DNA of 64,000 nt, from the NCBI GenBank assembly GCA_027257055.1, contig JAPVLO010000997.1, positions 62,001 to 126,000 on the forward strand, read 5' to 3'. Below, in pieces: positions 20,617-48,930 of the stretch. A program made the position numbers and the translations under genes. Source of the stretch: Cephalopachus bancanus (taxonomy: Eukaryota; Chordata; Mammalia; Primates; Tarsiidae). Each line of letters starts with the position of its first letter. The first letter of the stretch is position 1. Under the pieces are notes generated by a model. The model had not been told where the DNA came from and searched no databases. It was given only the letters and a program-made list of their open reading frames with translations.

Positions 20617-20706
20617 AGGCAACCCTTTCGGGTCCCCTCCCACTGTGGGAACTTTTCTGTCCTCTCAATAAATGCTGCTTTCTCACTTAAAAAAAAAAGA
20701 GAAAGA
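20617..20706 (+). mobile_element. Short polyadenylated retroposed fragment
   Basis: About 75 bases (CAACCCTTTCGGGTCCCCTC...) with CTCAATAAATGCTGC about 15 bases before an A10 tail. It resembles the R region of a retroviral LTR transcript. It is bounded by AGAAAGGGCC and AGAAAGAAAGGTCC, which suggests L1-driven insertion of a short transcript. Confidence 0.4.
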
Positions 20707-20708
20707 AA

Positions 20709-21008
20709 GGTCCGGGTGTGGTGGCTCATTCCTATAATCTCAGCACTTTGGAGGTCAAGGTGAGGGAATTGCCTGACTCCACGGGTTCAGAACCAGTCTG
20801 GGCAACTTGGCGAGATCTCGTCTCTACAATAAATAAAAAAAAATTAGTCGGGCATGGTGGCACATGCCTGTAGTTCCAGCTACTTGAAAGGCTGAGGTGG
20901 ATGGATTACTTGAGCCCAGCAGGTCGAGGCTGTGGTGGCTGGGAACGTGCCACTGCACTCTAGCCTGGGTACAGAGTGAGAGACTCCAACTCAAAAAAAA
21001 AAAAAAAA
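20709..21008 (+). mobile_element. S2 SINE
   Basis: Full dimer with A16 tail, in the L1 3' region. Confidence 0.88.
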
Positions 21009-21265
21009 GCTGTGAAATACTGATACATACATGCTAGAACATGGATGAACCTTGAACACATTATGCTAAGTGGACAAAACCAGTGATGAAAGGCCACATA
21101 TTATATGATTCAATTTATATCACATTTCCAAACTAGACAAACCTATAGCGACAGAAAGTAAATTGATGATTACCAAGGGCTGGGGAAGGGAGAATGAGGA
21201 GTGATGGCTCAATGGGCAGTTTCTTTTGGGGGTGATGAAGAAGTTCTGGAATTAGTGAATGTATT

Positions 21266-21536
<271 letters not shown>

Positions 21537-21548
21537 AGCGAATGTATT

Positions 21549-21835
21549 TTTTTTTTTTTGAGTTGGAGTCTCACTCCGTCACCCAGACTGGAGTGCAGTG
21601 GCCGCTCCTGGCCACCGAGTCTCGACCCGCTGGGCTCCAGCGATCCGTCCGCCTCAGCCTTCCGAGTAGCCGGAACCACAGGCGCGTGCTACCACACCCG
21701 GCTGATTTTTGATTTATTGTAGAGATGAGGTCTCACCCAGTTGCCCAGGCGGGTCTCGAACCCGCGGACTCAGGCAATCCACTCACCTCAGCCTCCCAAA
21801 GGCGCAGGATTACAGGCTGAGCCACCGAGCCTGGC
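21549..21835 (-). mobile_element. S3 SINE, triple array member 2
   Basis: Near-consensus with GCGGGTCTCGAACCCGC. Bounded by GAATGTATTT copies. Confidence 0.92.
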
Positions 21836-21870
21836 TGTGAATGTATTAATTAATTAATTTATTAATTTAA

Positions 21871-22160
21871 TTTTTTTTTTTTGAGTTGGATTCTCACTCT
21901 GTCGCCAAGACTGGAGTGCAGTGGCTGCTCCCGGCCACCACAGCCTCGACCTGCTGGGCTCCGGCGATCCTTCTACCTCAGCCTTCCAAGTAGCCGGAAC
22001 TACAGGCATGCGCTACCATGCCCGGCTGATTTTTTTTATTTATTTATTGTAGAGATGAGATCTTGCTGCCCAGGCAGGTCTCGAACCCGCGGGCTCAGGC
22101 AATCCACTCACCTCAGCCTCCCAAAGGCGCAGGATTACAGGCTGAGCCACCGAGCCCAGC
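21871..22160 (-). mobile_element. S3 SINE, triple array member 3
   Basis: Preceded by a TTAAT-rich stretch, followed by the fourth GTGAATGTATTT. Confidence 0.92.
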
Positions 22161-22209
22161 GTGAATGTATTTAATACCACTAAATTATACACATAAAAAT
22201 GGCTAAAGT

Positions 22210-22506
22210 GTCAGGCACGGTAGCTCAATCCAGTAATCCCAGCTCTTTGGGCAGCCCAGAAGAGAGGACTGCCTGAGCTCAGAGGTTCAAGACCAGCTTG
22301 GGCAACTTGGCAAGATCTCGTCTCTACAGTAAATAAAAAAATTAGCCAGGCATGGTGGCACATGCCTGTAGCTCCAGCTTCTTGGAAGCCTGAGTTAGAA
22401 GGATCGCCTGAGCTCTACAGGTCGAGGCTGCAGAGGCCATGAGTGTGCCACTGCACTCCAGCCTGGGCGACATAGTGAGACTCCGACTTAAAAAAAAAAA
22501 AAAAAA
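22210..22506 (+). mobile_element. S2 SINE
   Basis: Full dimer with A18 tail. Confidence 0.87.
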
Positions 22507-22507
22507 G

Positions 22508-22766
22508 GTCGCTTTGGGAGGCTAAGGTGAGTGGATTGTCTGAGCTCGCGGGTTCGAGACCCACCTGGGCAACTTGGTGAGACCTCATCTCTACAATAAA
22601 TTTAAAAAATCAGCCGGGCGTGGTAGCGCACGCCTGTGGTTCCGGCTACTCGGAAGGCTGGGGTGGAAGGATTGCCGGAGCCCAGCAGGTCAAGGCTGCA
22701 GTGGCCGGGAGCGGCCACTGCACTCCAGTCTGGGTGACAGAGTGAGACTCCGACTCAAAAAAAAAG
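22508..22766 (+). mobile_element. S3 SINE, 5' truncated
   Basis: Starts at CGCTTTGGGAGGC; the first ~35 bases including the A-box are lost. Abuts elements on both sides. Confidence 0.88.
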
Positions 22767-23053
22767 CCGGGCTCGATGGCTCAGCCTGTAATCCCGTGTC
22801 TTTGGGAGGCTGAGGTGAGTGGATTGCCTGAGCCCGCGGGTTCGAGACCCGCCTGGGCAGCAAGACCTCATCTCTACAATAAATCAAAAAATCAGCTGGG
22901 CATGGTAGCACATGTCTGTAATTCCAACTACTCGGAAGGCTGAGGCGGAAGGATCGCCAGAGCCCAGCAGGTCAAGGCTGCGGTGGCCAGGAGCAGTCAC
23001 TGCACTCTAGTCTGGGTGACAGAGTGAGACTCCAACTCAAAAAAAAAAAAATC
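22767..23053 (+). mobile_element. S3 SINE
   Basis: Starts immediately at the A-tail of the previous SINE. Hairpin perfect. Confidence 0.9.
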
Positions 23054-23146
23054 AATAAATTAAATAAGATAGTGAGAAATCTCCTACCCCATACTTCATA
23101 TACCCCAGTTTCCACACCTATGCTATATAAATATCATTTATTATCT

Positions 23147-23438
23147 TTCTTTTTTGAGTAGGAGTCTTACTCTGTCACCCAGGCTGGAGTTGCAATGGCA
23201 CACTCATGACCACGCAGCCTCAACCTGCTGGGCTCAGGCAATCCTTCTGCCGCAGTCTTCCAATTAGCTGGAACTACAGGCATGTGCCACCACGCCCAGC
23301 TAATTTTTCTTGATTTATTGTAGAGACAAGGTCTCACCAAGTTGCCCAGGCTGGTCTTGAACCCGTGGACTCAGGCAATCCTCTCACCTCAGCTTCCCAA
23401 AGTGCTGGGATTACAGGCGTGAACCACCACACCTGGCT
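23147..23438 (-). mobile_element. S2 SINE
   Basis: Flanked by TATCTTTCTTTT / TATCTTTGTTG. Confidence 0.85.
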
Positions 23439-23506
23439 ATCTTTGTTGTTTATCATCTTTGATGTTTGTTTGATGCATGCACAAACTAATATAAATATAC
23501 TTTTCA

Positions 23507-23707
23507 GGCTGGGTGCAGTGGCAACTTGGTGAGACCTCATCTCTACAATAAATCAAAAAATCAGCCGGGCGTGGTAGCACATGCCTATAATTCAGGCTAC
23601 TTGGAAGGCTGAGGTGGAAGGATCACCAGAGCCCAGCAGGTCGAGGCTGCGGTGGCCAGGAGCGGCCACTGCACTCCAGTCTGGGCGACAGAGTGAGACT
23701 CCAACTC

Positions 23708-23735
<28 letters not shown>
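23507..23735 (+). mobile_element. S3 SINE with internal left-arm deletion
   Basis: Reads GCTGGGTGCAGTGG directly into CAACTTGGTGAGACC; about 80 bases including the B-box are missing. Confidence 0.88.
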
Positions 23736-23751
<16 letters not shown>

Positions 23752-23776
23752 CACACACACATATATATATACACTT
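23709..23776 (+). repeat. A(27)(TA)n(CA)n(TA)n compound microsatellite
   Basis: Grown from the A-tail of the SINE before it. Confidence 0.9.
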
Positions 23777-23885
23777 TTTGAGAGTAGAATTAAATGGCAG
23801 AATACAGATGATAGAATATGCACAGTTTTGCACATTATTCTTTTGTTTTTTGTTTCCTTTTAACTACTTTTCTTGGAGATCTTTC

Positions 23886-24182
23886 TTTTTTTTGAGTTGG
23901 AGTCTCAGTCTGTCCCCAGGCTGGAGTTCAGTGGCACACTCACGGCCACCCCAGCGTTGACCTGCGGCCTCTGGCAAAAATCCTTCAGCTTCAGCCCTCC
24001 AAGTAACCAGAACTACAGGCGCGCACTACCACGCCCAGCTAATTTTTTTAACTATTATTTTATTGTAGAGATGAGGTCTTGCCAAGTTGCCTGGCCTGGT
24101 CTCAAACCCGTTGGCTCAGGCAATCCATTCGCCTTGGCCTCCCAAAGTGCTGGGATTACAGGCTGAGCCACCGAACCCAGCC
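23886..24182 (-). mobile_element. S2/S3 SINE
   Basis: Duplication CTTGGAGATCTTTCT. Inserted in L1. Confidence 0.9.
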
Positions 24183-24410
24183 TCTTGGAGATCTTTCTAC
24201 CTGAGAAAATCAGGAACTTCCTTGTTCGTTTTTACAACCATAAAAATTTCCATTGGATGGATACATCACATTGTAGTTCATCAGTCCCTTAAGGATGTGC
24301 ATTGGATTGTTTCGAGTTGTTCACTAGGATAAATAGTGTTGCAATGAGAAGTCATGTCCTTATCATTTCACACGTGTACAAGTGACTCTAGGATCCTCTG
24401 GAAGGAGGGG

Positions 24411-25064
24411 CTCAGGATCCACAGACAGGTATCATTTGTAATATCGGTGAGTATTTCACCTACTTTCCCAAGCTAAGAAAAAAACGCAGATATATTGCTG
24501 GGCATCGCCAACATAAGTTCCTTAGGGACTGTGCCAGGGCACGCCCCCATCAGTGGTGTATGAGAAAGGCCACCTAACTCCTTGTCATGAAGCACCTGCA
24601 TCCTCTTCAACCTGGCCCAGACTCAGGTCCAGACACTGCACAGAGTGTGGGGAAGGAGTGGGGTGCTAAGTCGTTGAACGTCCCCATCCTGCTCCCTACC
24701 ATCTGTGACCTCCATCGCGGTTCATAACGGAGCCTCCGCCCCTCAGCTAGAGGCCAGCCCAGTGTAACCTCAACCCCGTTTGCTCTGCTTTGCTCTGCGC
24801 GCCTGTGGTCAGGAGGCTGGAGACGCTGCAACAGAAGGCCTGGGTTTGACTCATCTCTCTCACGCGGGGCCCCTGCCGCCACACAGGTTCCCAGGAGAGG
24901 GCGAAGCCTACTCATCTCCCCTTAAAAGGGCCTTCAGACCCTCTGGACAACCCTCCCCTACTTTTCTTTCCTATTCTTCCCCTTTCTCCCTTCCTTGGGA
25001 CTCGTGCCCTGCCACCTACTTCTCTATCTCTGTCTTTGTCTCTTTCTCCTCTCTTTCTCTTTTT
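24411..25064. other. Unique sequence in ITGB7 intron 1
   Basis: No repeat recognised. Contains moderately GC-rich stretches at 24600-24950 without a convincing ORF or donor site. Confidence 0.5.
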
Positions 25065-25066
25065 AA

Positions 25067-25538
<472 letters not shown>

Positions 25539-25560
25539 TCATTTTTAAATTTTCTGTAGA

Positions 25561-25842
25561 GGCTGGGTTCAGTAGCTCAGCCTGTAATCCCAGCGCTTTG
25601 GGAGTACGAGGTGAGTGGATTGCCTGAGCCTGCGGGTTCGAGACCCGCCTGGGCAACTTGGCGAGAACTCATCTCTAAAATAAATCAAAAATTAGCCGGG
25701 CATGGTAGCGCACACCTGTAATTCCGGCTACTTGGAAGGCTGAGGTGGAAGGATTGCCAGAGCCCAGTTGGTCGAGGCTGCAGTGGCCGGGAGCAGCCAC
25801 TGCACTCCAGTCTGGGCGACGGAGTGATACCAAAAAAAAAAA
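25561..25842 (+). mobile_element. S3 SINE nested in S1
   Basis: Duplication AAATTTTCTGTAG / AAATTTCTGTAG. Hairpin perfect. Confidence 0.9.
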
Positions 25843-25969
25843 AAATTTCTGTAGCGATGAGGTGTGGTCATGTTGCCTAGGCTTGTCTTGAACTCCTGGG
25901 CTCAAGCAATCCTCCTACCCACCTTGGCTTCCCAAAATGCTGGGATTACAGGCATGTGCCTGGCTCTCT

Positions 25970-26832
25970 CTGTCTATCTCTGACTCTCTGTCTCCTTTCT
26001 ATTCAAAACATTGATTACATCTCTCTGTTGTTTTTCTCTTCTCCACTCCTTCATGGTTCTTTGTTTTACTTCCTTTTTCCCTCTGTTCCTAATCATAGAG
26101 TGGCAGAATCTTCTACTTCAACCCCCTCTTTTTACAAACAGAAGCCTAAATTCCAGAGTGGCAAGCCCAAGGTCACCCAGTGGACTAGAGGCAGGGCAGG
26201 GCAGGAATTGAAACAGGTCAGTCACTTGGGGTGCTTGTTGCTTTCCTTCCCTCCAACCAGGCACCATCACCCTCAGAAGTTGGGTCTTCTCTCCACTCTC
26301 CCACTGGGCTCTGCCTAACCCCATTTCCTTTTCCTTGGGGGTCTTCTTCAGTCGTCCCTTCTCTCCCTGACACTGGACGGTTGTCCCATCTTTCTGGACT
26401 TCATTCTGACTGCCATGTACACTCTCCTGGCCCCCTCAGCAGCTGAGACCCTCTTCCCAAAGCATCCACATCTCCCAGGTCAAACAAAACATGCTACTAA
26501 CCCACTCAGAGCCACAAGGAGGGAACAGAACTGAGCTACCAGGCCACAATCTTCCAAGAGCGTGGAGTCTGTGGCCAAGGTGCCGATTAGCAAGTCTGAG
26601 CTGAGGGCAAAGCGTTGGGCAGCAGTGATGGCAGCTTGGGGGTGATGTTGGGAGAATCCTGCCTTGGTATAACTCTTGGCACATGGCAGGCCCTCAAATG
26701 AGAGCATTCGACATCCCCCCCTTTCCTCCCTCCAGCCCCACTCCTGGGAAACTGATGCAAGAGAGATGTGGGGTGGGTGGTGGGGTGAAACTGGAGAAGG
26801 GAGCCAGGACAGGGGATTTTAGGAATGCAGAA
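25970..26832. other. Mostly unique intron sequence with MIR traces
   Basis: MIR-like pieces at about 26095-26215 (AAGCCCAAGGTCACCCAGTG) and 26660-26700 (CTCTTGGCACATGGCAGG). Otherwise unassigned. Confidence 0.45.
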
Positions 26833-26833
26833 A

Positions 26834-27128
26834 AGCCGGGTTCGGTGGCTTAGCCTGTAATCCCGTGCCTTGGGAGGCTGAGGTGAGCGGATTGCCTGAG
26901 CCCGCGGGTTCGAGATCCGCCTGGACAACTTGGCAAGACCTCATCTCTGCAATAAATCAAAAAATTAGCCGGGCGTGGTAGCACACGCCTGTAGTTCCAG
27001 CTACTTGGAAGGCTGAGGCGGAAGGATCGCTGGAGCCCAGAAGGTCGAGGCTGCGGTGGCCGGGAGCGTCTACTGCACTCCAATCTGGGTGACAGAGTGA
27101 GACTCCAGCTCAAAAAAAAAAAGAAAAG
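26834..27128 (+). mobile_element. S3 SINE
   Basis: Duplication AGGAATGCAGAAA. Lies about 150 bases inside intron 1 from the candidate ITGB7 first exon. Confidence 0.92.
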
Positions 27129-27276
27129 AGGAATGCAGAAAGGAATTCAGCGCCTTTCTCAAGCCTCGACAGGACCCTGGGGACCCAGGCCAGAGCCCTT
27201 TTCCCAGGAGGCTGGGACCAGGTGGGCCTGGGATCATAAGGAGAGGAGGAGGGAGGGCTGGTGCCCTGGTACTCAC

Positions 27277-27350
27277 AGGTGTCTGCAGAGCAGCTCTTCT
27301 TCTGGCGGCGGCGGAGGCCTTTGTGTACTGATCTGGGAGGCTGCAGAGGA
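27277..27350 (-). other. ITGB7: Candidate ITGB7 non-coding exon 1
   Basis: Coding exon 1 starts with a 3' splice acceptor just before the ATG, so an upstream leader exon must exist. The best candidate ends GCAGACACCT/GTGAGTACC on the minus strand, a strong donor in unique GC-rich sequence rich in CGG. It lies about 3.3 kb from the RARG poly(A) site, matching my memory of the human gene spacing. The 5' end is a guess. Confidence 0.5.
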
Positions 27351-27357
27351 GGAAGTG
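27346..27357 (-). promoter_or_regulatory. ITGB7: Candidate ETS/PU.1 site at ITGB7 promoter
   Basis: GAGGAAGTG on the plus strand (CACTTCCTC on the gene strand) lies just upstream of or at the candidate first exon. There is no TATA box. PU.1/ETS sites of this form are typical of TATA-less leukocyte promoters, which fits a lymphocyte integrin. Functional use is inferred. Confidence 0.35.
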
Positions 27358-27548
27358 ACACTCCCCAGGGTGGGGGAGACTTGGGGGTAGTGGGGATGAC
27401 TGATCTAGGAGAAGGTGGGGCGGATAGGGGTGGGGCTGGGCCAAGGGAGTGGATGATACAGAGATGTGGAAGAAAGCAGCTCATTTATTGAGCCTCTGTT
27501 ATGTGGTAGAGGGATGTAACATGTTACAATGAATACTTACCAGGACCT

Positions 27549-27834
27549 TCTTTTTTTTTTTTTTTTTTTGAGTTGGAGTCTCACTCTGTCACCTAGACTG
27601 GAGTGCAGTGGCCACTCCCAGCCACCGCAGTCTCGACCTGCTGGGCTCCGGCGATCCTTCCGCCAAGTAGCTGGAACTACAGGTGCGCGGTACCACGCCC
27701 GGCTAATTTTTGATTTATTGTAGAGATGGGGTCTCGCCAAGTTGCCCAGGTGGGCCTCGAACTCGCAGGCTCAGGCAATCCACACACCTTGGCCTCCCAA
27801 AGCGCAGGATTACATGCTGAGTCACCGAGCCCAG
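27549..27834 (-). mobile_element. S3 SINE
   Basis: T19 start, full dimer with a small right-arm deletion (CGCCAAGTAGC). Confidence 0.88.
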
Positions 27835-27849
27835 CGGGATTTTTAAAAT

Positions 27850-27990
27850 AAGATTTTTATTTTATTTATTTTTGGGATGGGGTCTCGCTATGTTGCCCAG
27901 GCAGGTCTCAAACTCCTAGACTCAAGCAATCCTCTAGCCTCAGCCTCAAGAGTAGCTGGTATTATATGCATACAACACCATGTCTAACTG
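27850..27990 (-). mobile_element. Old Alu monomer
   Basis: Single diverged arm with GGGATGGGGTCTCGCTATGT. Confidence 0.7.
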
Positions 27991-28011
27991 TTCTGGGATT
28001 TATTTATTTAT

Positions 28012-28217
28012 TTCTCCAATGATCCTTCCGCCTTAGCCTTCCAAGTAGCTGGAACTGCAGGTGCATGCTACCACGCCCGGCTAATTTTTTATTTATTGTA
28101 GAGATGAGGTCTTGCTACATTGCTCAGGCTGGTCTCGAACCCGAGCTCAGGCAATCCTCTCACCTTGGCCTCCCAAAGTGCTGGGATTGCAATCTTGAGC
28201 CACCATGCCTGGCCTGG
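28012..28217 (-). mobile_element. S2 SINE, 3' truncated
   Basis: The 3' ~90 bases of the right arm are missing. Flanked by TCTGGGATTTATTTA copies. Confidence 0.85.
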
Positions 28218-28239
28218 TCTGGGATTTATTTATTTATTT

Positions 28240-28533
28240 AGTTAGTTAGTTAGAGTTGGAGTCTCACTCCGTCATCCAGGCTGGAGAGCAGTGGCATGCT
28301 CACGGCCACCCCAACATTGACCTGCTGGGCTCCGGCGATTCTTCCTTCTCAGCCTTCCAAGTAGCCAAAACTATAGACACACGCTACCATGCCCAGCTAA
28401 TTTTTTATTTATTGCAGAGATGAGGTCTCACCAAGTGTCCGGGCTGGTCTCGAACCCACGGGCTCAGGCAATCCACTTGCCTCAGCCTCCCAAAGTGCTG
28501 GGATTACAGGCTGAGCCACTGAACTGGGTCTGG
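28240..28533 (-). mobile_element. S2/S3 SINE
   Basis: Second insertion at the same target; followed by CCTGGGATTTA. Confidence 0.87.
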
Positions 28534-28652
28534 CCTGGGATTTAAATACAGCTCTGCCTGAATCCAAAAGTAACGAATTCTCCATTTCCTCATATGGGAA
28601 GGAGCATAGGAAAGAAGGTAGAAGCAGTAAGTACTACAGAGATGGGGAAGTC

Positions 28653-28934
28653 AGCCGGGCTCGGTGGCTCAGCCTGCAATCCCGCACCTTGGGAGGCTGA
28701 GGTGAGTGGATTGCCTGAGCTCGTGGGTTCGAGACCTGCCCGGGCAACTTGGCGAGACCTCATCTCTACAATAAATCAAAAATCAGCCGGGCGTGGTAGC
28801 GCGCTCCTGTAGTTCCAGCTACTCGGAAGGCTGAGGTGGATCGCCGGAGCCCAGCAGGTCGAGGCGGCGGTGGCTGGGAGTGGCCACTGTAGTCTGGGTG
28901 ACAGAGTGAGACTCCAACTCAAAAAAATAAAAAA
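28653..28934 (+). mobile_element. S3 SINE
   Basis: Duplication GAGATGGGGAAGTCA / GAGATGGGAAGTCA. Small right-arm deletions. Confidence 0.9.
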
Positions 28935-28974
28935 GAGATGGGAAGTCAGAGACTATGGCTCATTTTGAAAACCC

Positions 28975-29200
28975 AGTGCCACTGTATCATAGTGTGCTTG
29001 AGTACATGGGGTCTGGAGCCAGAGTCCGAATCATGGCTCGACCCCTTAAGTAAGGACCTCAGCTAAGTTACTTAACCCTTCCTGTGGCTGTTTTTCTCAT
29101 CTGTCAAGTGGGACTCGCAGGATTGTCGTGAGAATTAAGGGAGATAAATCATATCAATTGCTTACAAGAGTACCTGGCACATGTTAAGGACTTAATAGGA
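28975..29200 (+). mobile_element. MIR element
   Basis: AAGTTACTTAACCCTTCCTG, CTCATCTGTCAAGTGGG and TACCTGGCACATGTTAAG are MIR landmarks. Confidence 0.7.
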
Positions 29201-29204
29201 GACT

Positions 29205-30625
29205 CAGTAGGGGTGAGCAGGAACGGAGGTGAGCAGGGGAAAGGCTGTGAAAAATCCAGACAGCTGGAAACGAAGAGAGAGGCATGGGGCCAGGCTCCGA
29301 GCATGTGAGGGGGAGCCAGGAGCCAAGACAGTAGTGGAGCCTGGGAAAGGGGTGGAAGGGTGAACTGGGGAGAGCGGAGGAAACACAGCTGGAGCCAAGG
29401 CAAGGCTAGAGACTGGAGGGAGAACAAAATGTTGATGGGATTTGCCCCTGGCCCACACTTGACCCCCGGGAGCTTTGAGAGGGACCTGACGCGAGGTCTG
29501 AGCTTACACGTCTATCTCCCCTACCAGAGGGAGCCCTCCCTGTGCTCAGCAACTGGCTCTACTTGGCTCCCTGCTAAAGCCACAGCACCTAGCAAAGTGC
29601 CCATCTCATAGTAGGTGCTCAATAAACATCGGAGAGCTCATGGAAGCATAGCTGCTGGGAGGAAGCAGTTAGGGAGGTAGGGCTCCTTCACTGGGTGGGC
29701 TTGTCCCAGGCTATGGGATAGACAGGATCTATACCCTCCCCCCCGCCCCGCAAGCAGGGGTTACCATGGCAATGACCCCTTCTCCCCCATAGGCCCTGCG
29801 GTTTCCTCTAGCTTCTTTCGCTTTCTTCTTCTGCTTTTCTCTCACTGTTCTCTCCTCCCCTACTCCCACACCCTCAGGCTCCTTCCCATACGCACAGGTC
29901 ACCAGTGAAGAAAGCCAAGAGACAAGGTAGGTGAGGCACTGTCCCAGGGAAGAAGGTGGGCCATGGTAGGGGAGACACAGAGGGCAAAGGCAAGAGAGGA
30001 TGGGTGCAGTGGTACAGGCCAAAGTGACTGCAAAGGCGTGTGCAGAGGTGAGGTATGTAGGGGCGAGGAAAGATGTTAGGAAAGGAGGTAACAGTGGGGC
30101 CGTGGAGGTCACGGGGTGAAGCACGGGCTCAGAAGGGGTGGAGGGAGTGAGTCCTAAGGTGACAGCGGGGTCATGGAGAGCTCGCTGGGCGAGGGGCTGG
30201 TGTAAAATAGAAACACTGTAGCTTAGATGCCAGCTGCGGCTCTTCTCTTCTGGTCTTCTCTTCTGGGGGAAGGGCCCCCATGAGAACCAGATGAAACTTC
30301 AGGGGACCCCCTCCCGAGAGAAGGCAGATGCATGCACAGGTGCAGAGCTGGAGGTGGGAGCGACTTAGAAGCCTCTGAAGCCCCTTCGCGCCTTCCCAGA
30401 GGTCCACAGGATCCACCTTAGAACCCACACCCAGTGGCGATGGGCGGTCTGGTCACTCACGGCAGGTCCCTGTGGGCTCCCTTCCCTGCCCCCATCTGGC
30501 ACATTCCATCCTATTTCTCCGTTCTCCTAAGAAAGCTGCAAAGTGCAATAGATGAGGAGTGAACCCCCCTACTCAGCTGTCTCCGGGCCAGATGATCATT
30601 TCCTCTACCACCCCCTAAAGAGAGC
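29205..30625. other. Unique ITGB7-RARG intergenic sequence
   Basis: No gene recognised. A MIR/L2-like tail (GTAGGTGCTCAATAAACATC) at about 29605. The rest is unassigned and ends at the RARG 3' end. Confidence 0.5.
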
Positions 30626-30629
30626 CACA

Positions 30630-31743
30630 CCCCTGAGTTTCCATCACTTTATTTTGCAAAAATAGAAAACTCAGCAATATGCAATACAGCGGGGCAGAGG
30701 GGAGATGTAAACAGAGGGGCGGGGACAGCACCCTAACCCCCCAGAGAAAAAGGGGAGCCAGTGGGAATCTTATTTGGCAGCTAAATACAAACTGGGGATT
30801 GGAGGAACAAAGGAGGGGTCACAGGGGCCTTGGGCTCCCCCACCCAAGACCCCCGGAGGAAGGGGTCCATTTCAGGGTGTAAACAAAAGCTAATAAATAA
30901 ATAGAGGCTTCCTCCGGGTCAGGGTGGGATCAGCTAAGCAGCATCCCCCCTCCCTGGGCCAAGCTGCTCTGGGGGATCGGGGTGGAAGGCACTAGGGAAG
31001 GAGGGCTCCCCTCACCCCTCTGTAGTGTAGGAGGGTCCCTGCCCGGATGGCTGAGATGGGGGGCAGGAAGACCCCAAGGCACATGACAGGGCTGGCGGAG
31101 GGACTTGTGACAGAGGGCGCAGGGTGAACTCTGCACCCAAGCAGAGGTGTCCAGTGGACATGTATCTGTCCCTTTCCCCTTCCGGCCCCATCCCAGAGAT
31201 GCAGGGCCCAGCCTGCTCCCACCCTGACCCGGCATGAGGACGGGGCACAGAGTGCAGCGTGTACCCAGCAGGTGCACCACACCGCATCAGGCACCAAGGG
31301 TAGGGGCAAGAGAGTGGACTCAGCCCTCTCCCTTTGCCCCTCTTTTGGTCTCTAGTGTTCCTGTTTGCTCCCAGAGGGCCAAGCACCTGGTAGAGGAAGG
31401 GGCTGCGGAATGGCAGGGTCCTGCCCCTGCCCTGGGGAGCCTAGGACCCTGGCGTCAGAGGGGCAGCACTGAGACTTTAGAGTCCAAACTCAGGCTCATC
31501 CCTCTATCCTCTCTCCTGGTGGGAGCAGGGCAGGTCCCCCGGACTGGCAAAGGAGCCGGTTAGATCGGGAAGGGGATGAACACAGAGGCACCCCTGGAAA
31601 CTTTGGCAAAAACAAGGAGCTCACTGGAAGGGGTGGGGAGAGGGCAGAGCAGGTCCTCCCCCAGTCACTGGTGGTGTCTGGGAGATGGTCAGTCTGCTGC
31701 CTGGAGCCCCGACCCCCACAGCGGGGGAGGTCAGGGGCCCTGG
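30630..31743 (-). other. RARG: RARG 3' UTR
   Basis: About 1.1 kb, SINE-free, between the stop codon and the poly(A) region. Confidence 0.8.
30648..30653 (-). terminator. RARG: RARG poly(A) signal
   Basis: Minus strand AATAAA (TTTATT on plus), about 1.09 kb past the stop codon and followed by a GC/T-rich stretch. Confidence 0.8.
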
Positions 31744-48028
<16,285 letters not shown>

Positions 48029-48436
48029 GGCAGCTGCAATGTGGGAGTGCCCTGGGGTCAGCAGTGGGCGGGGGAGGTCTTCAGCCACAGCCCCCGCCCA
48101 TGCCCACTGCCCTGGCCTGGGAGGCTCCGTGCCCGCCCTGCCTGGCCTGCCCACTGGGTCTCCAAGAGTCCTAGGGAAAAAGAGAAGAAAAAGAGAAATT
48201 AGTGAATGATCACACCAAAGTTCCAAGCCCCATGAGCCTTATCTCAGTGCTGCTATGGTTTATACTGCCCTGGCTCAGGGCCCTTGCACTGTGGAAGAGA
48301 GGGCAGGGAGGGGGCTATGTGGACTCTGAGATTAGCTCCAGGGAAGGGTAAGCTGAGGTCTTAGGGTGAATGAGAACTTCTGGAAGAAAGGACTCCTAGA
48401 TTGAGACATGATCATGAAGCCCCACAACCAGGCTAG

Positions 48437-48870
48437 ACATGTGATTGAATCCTCACATCAATCCCAGGCAGTGGGAATTATGATTCTCATTTCACATATG
48501 AGGAAACTGAGGTGAAGTGACTGGCTTGAAGTCACATGGCTAAAAGTGATGGAGCCAAGATTCCAACTCTTTACCACCTTGGAGAAAGCAAACAATTATC
48601 TGTTATGACTTTGGGACTCTGCACCTCTCTGGAGAGGAACACAGAGCTGAGAGCCAGATCACATGGGTTGACATCCCCACCACTTGTTAGCTGTGGGACT
48701 TTGGGCATGCTACTTAATCTCTCTGTGCGTCAGTTTCCTCATATGTCACTTGGAAATAATAATAGAGCCTACCTCATGTTTGTTGTGAGGATTATTTAAC
48801 ATATGTAAAGTGTTTAGAATAATGTAGGACTCGTACATATGTGCCCTATGCTATGTAAATGTTTCATATT
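48437..48870 (+). mobile_element. Two adjacent MIR elements
   Basis: First: GAGGAAACTGAGGTGAAGTG at about 48500. Second: GTTAGCTGTGGGACTTTGGG, CAGTTTCCTCATATG and TTGTTGTGAGGATTATTTAA, nearly full length. Confidence 0.75.
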
Positions 48871-48930
48871 ATTTCTCTTTGTACCTTGTTTTTCTCCATA
48901 CTTCCTTTTTTTTTTTTAATTTTGAGTCAG

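Larger units (their letters stand above)
23054..24410 (-). mobile_element. L1 3' UTR, interrupted by three SINEs
   Basis: Inverted L1 3' UTR text: GATGCATGCACAAACTAATA, CTTGGAGATCTTTCT, ACCATAAAAATTTCCATTGG and GTTGCAATGAGAAGTCATGT, with SINEs at 23147, 23507 and 23886. Confidence 0.6.
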
